A DNA stretch of 6,135 nt from UBA967 sp044375555 (lineage in GTDB: Bacteria; Verrucomicrobiota; Verrucomicrobiia; Chthoniobacterales; Terrimicrobiaceae), in contig JBILML010000058.1 in NCBI GenBank assembly GCA_044375555.1, positions 1 to 6,135 on the forward strand, read 5' to 3'. The notes under the pieces were generated by a model that was given only the letters and a program-made list of their open reading frames with translations, searched no databases and was not told the origin of the DNA. Numbering within the stretch: the first letter of the stretch is position 1; every line of letters begins with the position of its first letter. Below are positions 1 to 5,849 of this stretch, piece by piece. The translations under genes were made by a program, and so were the position numbers.

Positions 1-78
1 TCGAACCTTTTGGACCTTCGGCCACTCGTGCGTGTTGCAAGCACTCACGGGTTCCACCGAGGACATTGGATCAATCAT
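1..78 (-). CDS. Possible 5' end of an unidentified leftward gene, cut by the window edge
   Basis: Reading leftward from an ATG at 78, 26 codons stay open to the edge; the peptide begins MIDPMSSVEPVSACNTHEW and a second in-frame ATG lies at 66. The composition is protein-like, but no family can be named and no clear ribosome binding site precedes the ATG (the upstream bases are gggcaagctgaa). All three rightward frames are also open across most of this stretch, so openness alone is weak evidence. A rightward gene ending at 109 (35 codons open from base 2) is an alternative. Sequence beyond the left edge would settle it. Confidence 0.25.
   Translation of the reverse strand, partial: MIDPMSSVEPVSACNTHEWPKVQKVR
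27..49. other. Short hairpin near the left edge
   Basis: cgtgcgtg (27-34) and cactcacg (42-49) pair at seven of eight positions around a 7-nt loop, and gaacc (3-7) can pair with ggttc (50-54) outside it. There is no run of T on either side, so it is not a convincing intrinsic terminator. It overlaps the possible leftward reading frame and may be chance. Confidence 0.25.
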
Positions 79-124
79 TTCAGCTTGCCCAGCGCTGGTT
101 GCTGCATGACTTCATGCCATCACA

Positions 125-346
125 AATAGTCGCGAATGGGGAAGAATACAAAAGCTTATTTGCCATGGTTTTATTCGCGTGGATTCGCGTCATTCGCGGG
201 CAAGGGCGGCATGGCCGCTGATGTGGGTTTTCGATAGGCGCTGCTGCGCATTCGCCGCCCACTTCGTTCCCCTGGGTAGGGGCAGATCGCCGAGATGCCC
301 CAAGTCTCAGGCGCGCAGCGCCGTCCGCACTCCCGCAGAGCCGCCG
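125..346 (+). repeat. Partial upstream copy of the 349-bp repeat unit (copy 0)
   Basis: This copy starts inside the left arm of the hairpin module (aatagtcgcgaat at 125-137), keeps the intact right arm (173-201), and runs through the middle segment to the shared 18-mer ending gagccgccg at 346. From 347 it departs from the unit, and similarity resumes only at 1603 after the ATPase gene. It lacks the roughly 125 bp that precede the hairpin in copies 1-3. Bases 125-229 match 2446-2550 of the last copy with only three differences and no gap. Confidence 0.85.
329..346 (+). repeat. Left copy of an 18-bp direct duplication flanking the ATPase insert
   Basis: Bases 329-346 are identical to 1603-1620. 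In the uninterrupted units the same 18 bases occur once per period (1952 and 2301) and lead straight into gggcgttt. Here they are followed by the ATPase segment, and the unit resumes after the second copy. This is the pattern a target-site duplication leaves. Recombination between repeats could produce the same picture. Weaker similarity continues a few bases upstream (gccgtccgc against gccgaccaa). Confidence 0.7.
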
Positions 347-370
347 CTGCATTTTATAACTTGCATCATT

Positions 371-399
371 GAGTAATTTTACTCATAAATATGAGTAAA
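371..399 (+). promoter_or_regulatory. Palindromic operator-like site overlapping the ATPase start region
   Basis: tttactcat (378-386) and atgagtaaa (391-399) form a perfect 9-bp inverted repeat with the 4-nt spacer aaat. A third half site, gagtaa, lies at 371-376, exactly 22 bp (about two helical turns) before the gagtaa at 393. The site ends two bases before the GTG start. A weak promoter can be read as ttgcat (361-366), 17 bp, cataaa (384-389), which would put the -10 box inside the palindrome, so a bound protein would block transcription. The symmetry is seen directly; its use as an operator, possibly for autoregulation, is inference. Confidence 0.6.
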
Positions 400-401
400 T
401 C

Positions 402-1589
402 GTGAAAAGAGAATGGATATTTTCGAAGCTATCTCAACGGCTCGCTGAAAAACGGCGATTTATGCAGATTCTTATTGGACCACGGCAGGTTGGGAAAACG
501 ACTTTGGCCAAACAAGTCATGGCAGCCCATGCGCACCCGACCCACTACGGATCCGCCGATGACCCTGCGATGAAAGATCGGGATTGGGTTTTTCAACAAT
601 GGGACTTGGCGCGCCTCAAAGCCAAAGGCGGGCCGGGGCTTCTCGTGCTGGATGAGGTTCAAAAAATCCCCGACTGGTCGGAGGCGGTCAAAAGCCTTTG
701 GGATGCCGATAGCGGAACCGGCAGCGAGCTTCGGGTTCTTTTGCTAGGCTCGTCGCCACTCTTGCTTCAATCGGGCCTTTCCGAAAGTTTGGCAGGCCGC
801 TTTGAGGTAATTGCCGCACCGCACTGGTCTTTCGCGGAGATGCAAGAGGCCTTCGGTTGGGATTTGGATACCTATATTTTTTATGGAGGCTATCCCGGAG
901 CGGCGGATTTGATTGCAGAACCAGAGCGGTGGCATCGCTATGTGAATGATTCCCTGATCGAAACAAGCATCTCCCGCGACATCCTTCTGATGACACGAGT
1001 GGACAAACCCGCCTTGCTCAGGAGGCTTTTTCAACTCGGGTGTGATTACTCCGGCCAAATTCTCTCTTATCAAAAAATGCTCGGCCAGCTTCTGGATGCG
1101 GGAAATACGGTAACGCTGGCGCATTATCTCGAGTTGCTGAAAGGGGCGGGCATGGTTGCAGGGCTTCAGAAGTTTACTCACGGAAAAATTCGCCAGCGAG
1201 GCTCCAGCCCAAAACTCCAAGTGCTCAACACCGCTCTGATGAGCGCGAATAGCATGATGGGATTCGATGAAACGCGGGCCAATGCTGAGCGATGGGGGCG
1301 AATGGTGGAGTCGGCGGTCGGCGCCCATCTCTGGAATTCCTTTGTGGGCGGAAATGTCGAAGTGACCTACTGGAGAGAGCGTGGCGTCGAAGTGGATTTC
1401 GTGATTCAACGGGGCTCGGAGATTGTGGCCCTCGAGGTGAAAAGCGGCGCCCCGCGCCATGCCCGAAGCGGCTTGCAGGCTTTCCGAAATGAGTTCACGC
1501 CGAAAGCCGCTTTTTTGATAGGCAGCGGCGGAATGCCGTTGGAAGATTTTTTTCTAGAATCGCCCATGCGATTTTTTCAGAGCGCCTGA
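402..1589 (+). CDS. AAA_14/DUF4143-type ATPase with a C-terminal PD-(D/E)XK-like domain
   Basis: This 395-residue cytoplasmic protein has the order typical of the AAA_14 plus DUF4143 family. The Walker A loop GPRQVGKTT is at residues 26-34 and Walker B LLVLDE at 80-85, followed by QKIPDW. A GSSPLLLQ sensor region (116-123) comes next, then SLAGRFE (129-135) with a conserved arginine. The C-terminal part has an E304...D332...E345-x-K347 pattern (VDFVI, ALEVKSG), which matches the PD-(D/E)XK-like fold of DUF4143. Full length is normal for the family, whose cellular role is unsettled. The GTG at 402 is chosen because about 25 residues before Walker A is usual; the only nearby internal Met (21) is too close to the P-loop. 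No ribosome binding site is visible, so the mRNA may be nearly leaderless. It is a lone gene embedded in a repeat, with no partner or nuclease operon, which suggests a mobile single-gene passenger. Catalysis by the nuclease-like domain is not shown. Confidence 0.93.
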   Translation: MKREWIFSKLSQRLAEKRRFMQILIGPRQVGKTTLAKQVMAAHAHPTHYGSADDPAMKDRDWVFQQWDLARLKAKGGPGLLVLDEVQKIPDWSEAVKSLWDADSGTGSELRVLLLGSSPLLLQSGLSESLAGRFEVIAAPHWSFAEMQEAFGWDLDTYIFYGGYPGAADLIAEPERWHRYVNDSLIETSISRDILLMTRVDKPALLRRLFQLGCDYSGQILSYQKMLGQLLDAGNTVTLAHYLELLKGAGMVAGLQKFTHGKIRQRGSSPKLQVLNTALMSANSMMGFDETRANAERWGRMVESAVGAHLWNSFVGGNVEVTYWRERGVEVDFVIQRGSEIVALEVKSGAPRHARSGLQAFRNEFTPKAAFLIGSGGMPLEDFFLESPMRFFQSA

Positions 1590-1602
1590 TGAAGCCGACC
1601 AA

Positions 1603-1620
1603 ACTCCCGCAGAGCCGCCG
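1603..1620 (+). repeat. Right copy of the 18-bp direct duplication flanking the ATPase insert
   Basis: It is identical to 329-346 and starts 13 bases after the ATPase stop codon. From here the 349-bp unit continues without interruption. See the left copy for the interpretation. Confidence 0.7.
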
Positions 1621-1646
1621 GGGCGTTTAGGGGAAGTGGAACACAT

Positions 1647-1693
1647 GCCAGCGGGCGCTGGCTGGGTAGCCTGCCGAAGGCAGCCCGAAGGGC
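1647..1693 (+). repeat. Cluster of short GC-rich hairpins inside the repeat unit
   Basis: Three stems follow each other: gccagcg-gg-cgctggc (1647-1662), ctgcc-gaa-ggcag (1671-1683) and gccc-gaa-gggc (1683-1693). The same cluster recurs one and two periods later, near 1996 and 2345. Two further stems lie in the middle segment (1892-1905 and 1933-1945). A transcript of the unit could be highly structured, but no known RNA family is recognised and no covariation can be judged from near-identical copies. Confidence 0.55.
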
Positions 1694-1731
1694 GACATGA
1701 GCGGGAGCGAGGGAGGTAAACCGGAAATTCT

Positions 1732-1824
1732 GCCCGCGAATAATGCGAATAATCGCGAATAGGGAAGAATACAAAAGCTTATCTGACATGGTTTTATTCG
1801 CGCGGATTCGCGTCACTCGCGGGC
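1732..1824. repeat. Long imperfect inverted repeat (hairpin module) of copy 1
   Basis: The left arm 1732-1760 (gcccgcgaataatgcg...) and the right arm 1796-1824 (...gtcactcgcgggc) are complementary at 23 of 29 positions around a 35-nt loop that contains aaaagctt. Each arm is itself built from short cgcgaat/gcgaat words. Equivalent hairpins sit at 2081-2173 and 2430-2522, and a version with a worn left arm lies at 125-201. The form resembles REP/BIME-type palindromic elements, which are usually dispersed and may act on mRNA ends or be moved by a transposase acting in trans. Confidence 0.85.
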
Positions 1825-1951
1825 AAGGGCGGCATGGCCGCTGATGTGGGTTTTCGATAGGCGCTGCTACGCATTCGCCGCCCACTTCGTTCCCCTGGGT
1901 AGGGGCAGATCGCCGAGATGCCCCAAGTCTCAGGCGCGCAGCGCCGTCCGC

Positions 1952-2300
1952 ACTCCCGCAGAGCCGCCGGGGCGTTTAGGGGAAGTGGAACACATGCCAG
2001 CGGGCGCTGGCTGGGTAGCCTGCCGAAGGCAGCCCGAAGGGCGACATGAGCGGGAGCGAGGGAGGTAAAGCGGAAATTCTGCCCGCGAATAACGCGAATA
2101 ATCGCGAATAGGGAAGAATACAAAAGCTTATCTGACATGGTTTTATTCGCGCGGATTCGCGTCACTCGCGGGCAAGGGCGGCATGGCCGCTGATGTGGGT
2201 TTTCGATAGGCGCTGCTACGCATTCGCCGCCCACTTCGTTCCCCTGGGTAGGGGCAGATCGCCGAGATGCCCCAAGTCTCAGGCGCGCAGCGCCGTCCGC
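1952..2300 (+). repeat. Tandem repeat unit, copy 2 (349 bp)
   Basis: This is the second complete unit, exactly one period after copy 1, with its inverted-repeat module at 2081-2173. It also contains a GGGT-loop hairpin (cccct/agggg, equivalent to 1892-1905), a GCA-loop hairpin (ggcgc/gcgcc, equivalent to 1933-1945) and the cluster of short hairpins listed for 1647-1693. Short open frames in it recur identically in copy 1 and are not taken as genes. Confidence 0.93.
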
Positions 2301-2550
2301 ACTCCCGCAGAGCCGCCGGGGCGTTTAGGGGAAGTGGAACACATGCCAGCGGGCGCTGGCTGGGTAGCCTGCCGAAGGCAGCCCGAAGGGCGACATGAGC
2401 GGGAGCGAGGGAGGTAAAGCGGAATTTCTGCCCGCGAATAACGCGAATAGTCGCGAATGGGGAAGAATACAAAAGCTTATATTCCATGGTTTTATTCGCG
2501 TAGATTCGCGTCATTCGCGGGCAAGGGCGGCATGGCCGCTGATGTGGGTT
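2301..2550 (+). repeat. Truncated tandem repeat unit, copy 3
   Basis: This copy follows copy 2 in phase but stops after the hairpin module at gatgtgggtt (2550), without the middle segment. Its hairpin (2430-2522) carries variants shared with copy 0 rather than with copies 1 and 2: tagtcgcgaatgggg instead of taatcgcgaataggg, and gtcattcgcggg instead of gtcactcgcggg. The right end of the whole block therefore resembles its left end. Confidence 0.9.
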
Positions 2551-2575
2551 GTTTCGGCGATGACTATCGAAAACC
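2544..2575 (-). terminator. Weak hairpin just downstream of the hydrolase operon
   Basis: Leaving the operon leftward, ggttttcg (2575-2568) can pair imperfectly with cgaaacaacc (2556-2547) around an 11-nt loop, about six bases after the stop codon. There is no run of T, so rho-independent termination is doubtful. The leftward transcript would then enter the large hairpin at 2522-2430, which could also serve as an mRNA end. The stretch ctatcgaaaacc (2564-2575) is an inverted copy of ggttttcgatag from the repeat's middle segment (228-239). Confidence 0.25.
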
Positions 2576-2580
2576 AAGCA

Positions 2581-4131
2581 CTACTCCCAGGCTTTCAGTG
2601 TCCCCAAAGTTTCTGCGGAGTTGATCAATCCGATCCGGCCGGTGGCATTGGCAGGCAGTGCGAAGCTTTCGACCAGGATATCATCAAGGTAGAACTCCAT
2701 GAGCGGCCCTTGGAGCAAGAGGCGGAACTTCGCTGGATTCGCAAAGGTCATTTCCCGGTCGACGCGTTTCGGATTCTGCTTCTTGCCTCGCTTATTGAGT
2801 TCCCTGATTTCGAAATCGTCGCCGTTCGCCTGCAGGGAACCCAGTTCGGCCACCCCGGAATGATCTATGAGCACACCGACTCGTTCGCGATTCCCACACT
2901 CGATATACAGCCCACTGCGCGGCTCCCCCTCGCCCTTTGGCAGCCGCAAGGTGCCCTCCAGGATGATTCCTTTGCCCGTATCAAACTGATGATCGAGCAT
3001 GGCAATCGCCTTGGAGGTTTCGCCAGGTGCCTCGACCGCAATGGCCGCGCGCTTCATTTTCTCATTCCCCTTCCACCATCCGAGACGCAGAGTTCCTTCG
3101 CCGTCGATGCGCGCGTCTTTTAGCGGAGCGAAAGAAACTTCACCATTTCTGTCTCGTATAAAATGGCATACCAACATCCCATCTGTCGGGTGAGGGAAAA
3201 AACGACAAAAATAGGTGTGTCCCGTCAAGAGGTTGAAATTCTTCTCCGCCGCGCGAAAGGGGCCTTCGGGGCGGTCGGCGGCCAGCGTCACCATGTAGGG
3301 CGGGTAGTTCCCCAACAGCATGTAATACTTGTTCCCGATCTTCTCTACGGCTCCGACTTCTGCATGCTCGCGATTGACCCCTGACACTTCAGGCGGCGGG
3401 AGGGCTTTCCAGTGCAGGCCGTCGTCCGATTCGCCAAAGCCGAATTTGCTGTCTTTAGAAAGCGGACTGGCTGTCCAGTAGCCATAAAATCCACCGCCCG
3501 GTTTGGGCAGGGTCCAGATGCAGTCCCAACGGCCGTTCTTCTGATACCATCGTTCGTCCGGCACAAACCGGTATTCCTCTCCCTCCAACCGAGTCCAATT
3601 CAGAAGGTCTTTGGATTCCGCAAAGTAGATGGTTTGACGCCCGCCGACCTCTTCCGAGAAATTCATAAAAAATTTGCCGTCCTGTTCAAAGGCGGGTGAT
3701 TTCCAGGTTGAGCCGGTTCCCATCCAAGTAGCCTCTTCCGCCTTTTTCAAGATCGGACCTTTCTCCGTCCAGTTCACACCGTCAGGCGAGGTGGCCAACG
3801 AAATGTTGTTCCACGGCTGACCCTTGGGAGGTTTTGGCCCGGCATTGGCCAGGTAATAAAGGTAGTAGGTCCCCTCATGATGATAGAGCCACACATCCCA
3901 CATGTTGCCGGTTTCAGGATGCTGTGCTTTGTAGAAAAGGGATTGCGCGGGAGGATGAGTGGCCTGCGCCTTGGAATCCACTTTCGCCGGCCTCTGTTCG
4001 CGAGATTTCGCCGACAGCTCTGCGGAACCCTCTTCTGGAATGTAGGGTTGAGTAAAAACATTCATAGCCAACATCATGAAGACAATCGGGGCGAGCAGTA
4101 TGGCGGTGATGGGGGTGAGGATTGGTTTCAT
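2581..4131 (-). CDS. GH43/GH32-like five-bladed beta-propeller glycoside hydrolase, exported or membrane-anchored
   Basis: This 516-residue protein has a hydrophobic N-terminus (about residues 4-25, ILLAPIVFMMLAM) that acts as an export signal or anchor, then a low-complexity linker to about 60. A beta-propeller follows: WDVWLYHHEGTYYLYYL (78-94), the blade motif SPDGVNW (115-121), STWKSPAF (141-148), RWDCIW (201-206), SDDGLHW (235-241) and EVGAVEKIGNKYYMLLG (258-274). By analogy with clan GH-J and GH43 enzymes, D79, D203 and E258 are the best candidates for nucleophile, stabiliser and acid, but this is inference. The C-terminal part from about 375 looks like the GH32-type beta-sandwich (FRLLLQGPLMEFYLDDILVESF, 469 on). 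The exact family and substrate cannot be fixed. Its ATG overlaps the stop of the upstream GH32 gene (ATGA) and lacks a clear ribosome binding site, so translation is probably coupled. The partner suggests work on a fructose- or furanose-containing glycan. Confidence 0.82.
   Translation of the reverse strand: MKPILTPITAILLAPIVFMMLAMNVFTQPYIPEEGSAELSAKSREQRPAKVDSKAQATHPPAQSLFYKAQHPETGNMWDVWLYHHEGTYYLYYLANAGPKPPKGQPWNNISLATSPDGVNWTEKGPILKKAEEATWMGTGSTWKSPAFEQDGKFFMNFSEEVGGRQTIYFAESKDLLNWTRLEGEEYRFVPDERWYQKNGRWDCIWTLPKPGGGFYGYWTASPLSKDSKFGFGESDDGLHWKALPPPEVSGVNREHAEVGAVEKIGNKYYMLLGNYPPYMVTLAADRPEGPFRAAEKNFNLLTGHTYFCRFFPHPTDGMLVCHFIRDRNGEVSFAPLKDARIDGEGTLRLGWWKGNEKMKRAAIAVEAPGETSKAIAMLDHQFDTGKGIILEGTLRLPKGEGEPRSGLYIECGNRERVGVLIDHSGVAELGSLQANGDDFEIRELNKRGKKQNPKRVDREMTFANPAKFRLLLQGPLMEFYLDDILVESFALPANATGRIGLINSAETLGTLKAWE
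4128..4131 (-). other. ATGA stop/start overlap of the two hydrolase genes
   Basis: The GH32 gene ends ...aaaTGA and the next gene starts ATG within the same four bases. The preceding cctaacacga has no Shine-Dalgarno-like sequence, so ribosomes finishing the first gene probably re-initiate on the second, holding the two products in a fixed ratio. Confidence 0.85.
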
Positions 4132-5648
4132 TTCGTGTTAGGTTCCCAAATGCGGTTCTTCTGCGCTTCGCGGAAGCCTTGGTTGGTGGGCTGGAGCTTC
4201 CAGATTTCGAGTTTCTTGATGGTCGTCGGGGCACCGACGGTGAAGGCGTTCAGGTCAGGCTTGCCGCTATATGCAGCGTGGGACGCGACCATGGCTTGAC
4301 GGTCGTTGGCGAAGACTTCGACGAGGTATTTGTCGATGAAGATGCGCAGCTCCACATCCTCGCCCTTGGGAAGGTCGGCGATGGAAAAAGGGGCCTCGGT
4401 GGTGCCGACACGCAGCGTGCCGGTTTCGGGACGGAACAAGATCGGAAGGCCGCCACCTTTGCCGTCGGCAAACAAGCTGAAGCCAAAGAGCTTCCGCTCG
4501 GCCTGATCGCGGGGGATGGTGATGCGGAGTTCGTGGGCGTCGCCGTCCAGGGTGGCGATCTTTTTGCCTGCGGGCGCGGCGTTGGGGAGCACTTCCTTGG
4601 TGAGTTCGCCAATCGTGATGTCGCTGAGAGTGACTGGGGCGTAGCGCAGCGTTTCGAGTTCGCGCAGGGGTTTGATGCGGAGGATGCCGTCGGCGGGCAG
4701 GCTCAGTTCACGAGGTAGGGACTGGATGGTTCGGCCATCCATCGTGCCGTCGGACTTGCCGAGCGTCGCAAGCCAAGCCCACATGACACGGCGGCCATCG
4801 GGTGTGAGCAGGCTTTCGGGAGCAAAGAAATCCACGCGCCAGGGCGGGCGGCCAAAGAGGCTCTGCTCGTCCCTGCGCCAGTTCATGCGGCCATGGGTCT
4901 GCGGAACGAACTGCTCGGACTTCGCGTCCCAATCGCCAAGGTAATAGCGACAGCCGAGTTGATGGCTGATGCACAAGAGCATCCATTTGTTGCCGAGAGG
5001 AAAGAAGTTGGCGCAGGAGATGTCCTCGCCGCGAGCTACGTCGGGCATGTCGTGCTTCATGAAGTCACCAACAAGGGTCCAATTCTTCAAGTCCTTGGAC
5101 TTCATCAGCGGCTGGCTCTCGCCGCCGGAGATGGCATAGTAATCGTCGCCGATGAGAAAACAATCGGGGTCCCAGTGGAGGATCTTTGCGTCCTGGCCGT
5201 CAGCGGTCTTGACGTCGAGTGGATAAGGCTTTCCCCACGCGCTGAGATTGCGATCCGTCGCGATAGCGATCTGGTTTTTGCCCGATCCCTGGCCGTGATA
5301 GATGGCTGCGGGTGTGCCTTCCTTGGTGATGAAGCCCGTGCCGCTGAACATGCCGTGACCGGTGAATGACGGCTGGAGTTTCGTCGCTTGCCAGGTCCAG
5401 TGCAACATGTCCGGGCTTGTGACGTGGACGAAGGAGAACGATTTGTTCTTCTTCCACGGATGGGCGAGGATGTAGTGCAGATGGTAGGTGCCATCGAGGT
5501 AGAAGGCCGCATTGGGATCGCCCGGCAAACTGTCACCACCGGGGTGCATGAGGTGGAAGTTCAGCGCGAGGTCTTCGTCAGCCGCGTGCAGCGCGGCCAG
5601 CGGCATCAGCAACAAAGCCGCGAGGGTGAGGGTTGTGAGTTTGTTCAC
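4128..5648 (-). CDS. Secreted glycoside hydrolase family 32 (fructan- or sucrose-type beta-fructosidase)
   Basis: From the GTG at 5648 this gives 506 residues. A signal peptide (KLTTLTLAALLLMPLAALHA) with a likely cut after residue 22 places it outside the cytoplasm. The five-bladed GH32 propeller shows HPGGDSLPGDPNAAFY (35-50, D44 as nucleophile in the place of the WMNDPNG motif), MFSGTGF (100-106, the FSGS motif), HWDPDCF (158-164, D160 in the place of RDP) and GEDISCANFF (207-216, E208 as acid/base in the EC-type motif). The C-terminal beta-sandwich has VELRIFIDKYLVEVFAND, the usual GH32 C-terminal signature. The family hydrolyses beta-fructosidic bonds in sucrose, inulin or levan by a retaining mechanism; the exact substrate is not readable. 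The start is chosen because aaggaa sits eight bases upstream and the signal peptide follows directly; the frame stays open to 5801, but that part is basic, cysteine-rich and not protein-like. It is first in the operon. Confidence 0.9.
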   Translation of the reverse strand: MNKLTTLTLAALLLMPLAALHAADEDLALNFHLMHPGGDSLPGDPNAAFYLDGTYHLHYILAHPWKKNKSFSFVHVTSPDMLHWTWQATKLQPSFTGHGMFSGTGFITKEGTPAAIYHGQGSGKNQIAIATDRNLSAWGKPYPLDVKTADGQDAKILHWDPDCFLIGDDYYAISGGESQPLMKSKDLKNWTLVGDFMKHDMPDVARGEDISCANFFPLGNKWMLLCISHQLGCRYYLGDWDAKSEQFVPQTHGRMNWRRDEQSLFGRPPWRVDFFAPESLLTPDGRRVMWAWLATLGKSDGTMDGRTIQSLPRELSLPADGILRIKPLRELETLRYAPVTLSDITIGELTKEVLPNAAPAGKKIATLDGDAHELRITIPRDQAERKLFGFSLFADGKGGGLPILFRPETGTLRVGTTEAPFSIADLPKGEDVELRIFIDKYLVEVFANDRQAMVASHAAYSGKPDLNAFTVGAPTTIKKLEIWKLQPTNQGFREAQKNRIWEPNTK

Positions 5649-5668
5649 GATGGCTTTCCTTGGATCAT
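5645..5668 (-). CDS. Possible 7-residue leader peptide before the GH32 gene
   Basis: An ATG at 5668 opens a frame MIQGKPS whose TGA overlaps the GH32 GTG start (GTGA). A strong ggagg lies 11 bases upstream of the ATG (5680-5684). It could be a coupling leader, or simply chance within an A/G-rich leader. The GH32 ribosome binding site (aagga, 5657-5661) lies inside it, which makes chance the simpler reading. Confidence 0.2.
   Translation of the reverse strand: MIQGKPS
5657..5661 (-). promoter_or_regulatory. Ribosome binding site deciding the GH32 start
   Basis: aagga is followed by eight bases (aagccatc) and then GTG at 5648. No comparable site precedes any upstream start in the same frame, and the GTG leads straight into a standard signal peptide. 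Confidence 0.75.
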
Positions 5669-5688
5669 CTTTTCTTTTTCCTCCCCCG

Positions 5689-5710
5689 TCTATAGCACGA
5701 TCGCGCGATC
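5689..5710 (-). promoter_or_regulatory. Putative promoter -10 box with an adjacent 12-bp palindrome
   Basis: Reading leftward, tatagac gives a good -10 box (tataga, 5694-5689) about 40 bases before the GH32 start. Four bases upstream lies the perfect palindrome gatcgcgcgatc (5699-5710), in the position of a repressor site between -10 and -35. No consensus -35 is seen at 17 bp (gctaag), so an activator or another sigma factor may be needed. Sugar-responsive control is plausible for a hydrolase operon, but the palindrome matches no regulator known to me. Confidence 0.4.
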
Positions 5711-5849
5711 TCTTAGCGCACCCTGCCCAACATTTGGCCTGGGGAACTGACTCCCTCAAACTGTGACAAGCAAAGTAGCATCTCTTCCTCCACAAACACA
5801 AAATGTGTCAATATGCGGAACTGATTCTTTTGACTTTTTTGACTCGCCT
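5711..5849. other. Intergenic region without a recognised gene
   Basis: Together with the leader, about 200 bases separate the GH32 start from the right-hand repeats. A TTGACA-like box on the leftward strand (5811-5806) has no matching -10 at 16-18 bp. A small doubled word, tttgactttttt/tgactc, lies at 5829-5845. Nothing else is supported. Confidence 0.5.

Larger units (their letters stand above)
347..1602 (+). mobile_element. Putative single-gene insertion carrying the ATPase
   Basis: This is the segment that interrupts the repeat unit. It holds only the operator-like site, the ATPase gene and 13 bases after its stop codon. With one 18-bp copy it adds exactly 1,274 bp between hairpin 0 and hairpin 1 beyond the normal 349-bp spacing, so the repeat phase is kept. 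The ends (ctgcatttta and gccgaccaa) show no terminal inverted repeats, and no transposase or integrase is encoded. The mechanism is unknown; it may have moved by an enzyme supplied in trans or by recombination between repeats. Confidence 0.5.
1603..1951 (+). repeat. Tandem repeat unit, copy 1 (349 bp)
   Basis: The unit begins with the 18-mer actcccgc...gccg, has a GC-rich first segment with short hairpins, then the long inverted repeat (1732-1824), then a middle segment, and ends just before the next 18-mer at 1952. It is almost identical to copy 2: differences include c/g at the ggtaaa(c/g)cgg position and gcgaataa(t/c)gcg. Such near identity means recent duplication or ongoing homogenisation. 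No gene is believable in this stretch; its reading frames simply repeat with the unit. Confidence 0.93.

Noticed and set aside
744..1460. A 238-codon leftward frame opposite the ATPase gene
   Set aside because: The rightward frame has Walker A, Walker B and DUF4143 motifs; this is its shadow.
347..1602. Integron gene cassette with attC sites
   Set aside because: The inverted repeats lack recognisable RYYYAAC/GTTRRRY core sites at the insert ends, and no integrase is present.
347..1602. Classical insertion sequence
   Set aside because: The insert ends have no terminal inverted repeats and the only gene is not a transposase.
1844..2417. Two identical 74-codon rightward frames (1844-2068 and 2193-2417)
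   Set aside because: They are the same stretch of the tandem unit read twice, Arg/Pro-rich, without ribosome binding sites or recognisable domains.
1603..2550. CRISPR array
   Set aside because: The repeat is 349 bp with no short repeat-spacer alternation and no cas genes.
1577..2577. Leftward frames of 102-146 codons in the repeat array
   Set aside because: They recur with the repeat period, cross hairpins, and change only where the repeat changes; composition is not protein-like.
2395..3123. A 242-codon rightward frame spanning the repeat and the hydrolase gene
   Set aside because: It is the antisense of a well-supported gene and begins inside the repeat.
4122..5369. Rightward frames of 198 and 158 codons opposite the GH32 gene
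   Set aside because: They are complements of the GC-rich GH32 coding sequence and show no domain of their own.
5649..5801. A 51-codon N-terminal extension of the GH32 gene starting at 5801
   Set aside because: It would place a basic Cys-rich stretch before the signal peptide and lacks a ribosome binding site, whereas the GTG at 5648 has a good one.
5783..5811. Sigma-70 promoter starting with TTGACA on the leftward strand
   Set aside because: The hexamer 17 bp downstream is ggaaga, not a -10 box, and neighbouring spacings are no better.
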